Source: Streptomyces sp. ICC1
Lineage (GTDB): Bacteria > Actinomycetota > Actinomycetes > Streptomycetales > Streptomycetaceae
DNA length: 64,000 bases
Direction: 5' to 3'
NCBI RefSeq assembly: GCF_003287935.1
Contig: NZ_CP030287.1
Coordinates: 6,599,227-6,663,226 of the forward strand
The stretch's first letter is position 1. Each line of letters begins with the position of its first letter. Below are positions 63,718 through 64,000 of this stretch, piece by piece. The notes beneath the pieces are model-generated. The model was given only the letters and a program-made list of their open reading frames with translations. It was not told where the DNA came from and made no database searches. Both the position numbers and the translations under genes were made by a program.

Positions 63718-64000
63718 ATGACCGCCAACCGCATTCCGCTCTCCCAGCTGGAGCGAGGCATCCCCTTCGAGCAGCGCCACATCGGCCCGGATGCCGAGGC
63801 GCAGGCGAAGATGCTCGCCCACGTGGGCTACGGCTCCCTGGACGAGCTCACCGCCGCCGCGGTACCGGATGTGATCAAGACCACTGCCGCGCTGAACCTG
63901 CCCGAGGCGCGGACCGAGGCCGAGGTGCTCGCCGAGCTGCGTCAGCTCGCCGACCGCAACCAGGTCCTCTCCTCCATGATCGGCCTGGGTTACTACGGCA
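63718..64000 (+). CDS. gcvP: Glycine dehydrogenase (P protein of the glycine cleavage system), 5' part only
   Basis: The first 94 codons of GcvP, cut by the window edge. The start [20 protein letters not shown] then [20 protein letters not shown] is typical, as is the late [12 protein letters not shown]. GcvP is a PLP enzyme that decarboxylates glycine and passes the aminomethyl group to the H protein. ATG 63718 with AGGAGG about 8 bases upstream. Expression is expected to depend on the glycine riboswitch immediately upstream. Confidence 0.95.
   Translation, partial: MTANRIPLSQLERGIPFEQRHIGPDAEAQAKMLAHVGYGSLDELTAAAVPDVIKTTAALNLPEARTEAEVLAELRQLADRNQVLSSMIGLGYYG

Overview
The window is high-GC DNA (about 72-73% by eye) with GTG/ATG starts, GGAGG-type ribosome sites and gene families typical of Streptomyces: SpoIIE/HATPase phosphatases, an AfsR-like SARP, the iron regulator DmdR1, MqnA of the futalosine menaquinone route, and the garA-ftsR-gcvP neighbourhood. 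It carries only chromosomal genes. I found no tRNA, rRNA, CRISPR array, origin or intact insertion sequence.

The most important caution is that the window is not one continuous natural chromosome segment. Three degraded Illumina Nextera adapters are embedded: P5 + 8 nt + Read 1 at 6022-6091; poly-T, P5, 8 nt and Read 1 at about 44591-44669, next to an AT-rich stretch from about 44525; and Read 2 at 57240-57273. Gene neighbourhoods should not be read across these points. The window therefore splits into blocks 1-6021, 6092-44524, 44670-57239 and 57274-64000.

Block 1: the tail of an anti-sigma-type ATPase, a sugar ABC transporter operon (ATPase, permease, lipoprotein) and a convergent acyl-CoA dehydrogenase.

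Block 2: a type VII secretion (ESX) locus at 6237-16510 with an FtsK/SpoIIIE motor of the EccC kind, a WXG100-like protein, a long putative secreted substrate and several unknown partners. Then come mqnA, a cold-shock gene, assorted housekeeping genes, a two-component system and a truncated glycosyltransferase joined to the end of a membrane protein. Next are a GntR regulator, an auxiliary tryptophanyl-tRNA synthetase, and a cyclodipeptide synthase plus P450 pair closely resembling Mycobacterium tuberculosis Rv2275/CYP121 (mycocyclosin synthesis). After these lie an ABC ATPase/binding-protein pair without a permease, malate synthase plus 3-hydroxyacyl-CoA dehydrogenase, a decayed metE, a secreted DUF4430 protein under a cobalamin riboswitch, a membrane-anchored periplasmic-binding-fold protein paired with a large P-loop protein, a SpoIIE phosphatase, a LysR regulator and a tartrate-dehydrogenase-like enzyme.

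Block 3: dmdR1, an alpha/beta hydrolase, a 1055-residue SARP-NTPase regulator divergent from an oxidoreductase/flavodoxin operon, a 167-bp palindromic MITE-like element between convergent genes, an ABC-2 type exporter, a Prim-Pol domain protein and a TPR regulator.

Block 4: the conserved actinobacterial order DUF881 - garA - ftsR - bifunctional nuclease - MerR, followed by dinB, a PRC-barrel gene and, behind a tandem glycine riboswitch, the start of gcvP.
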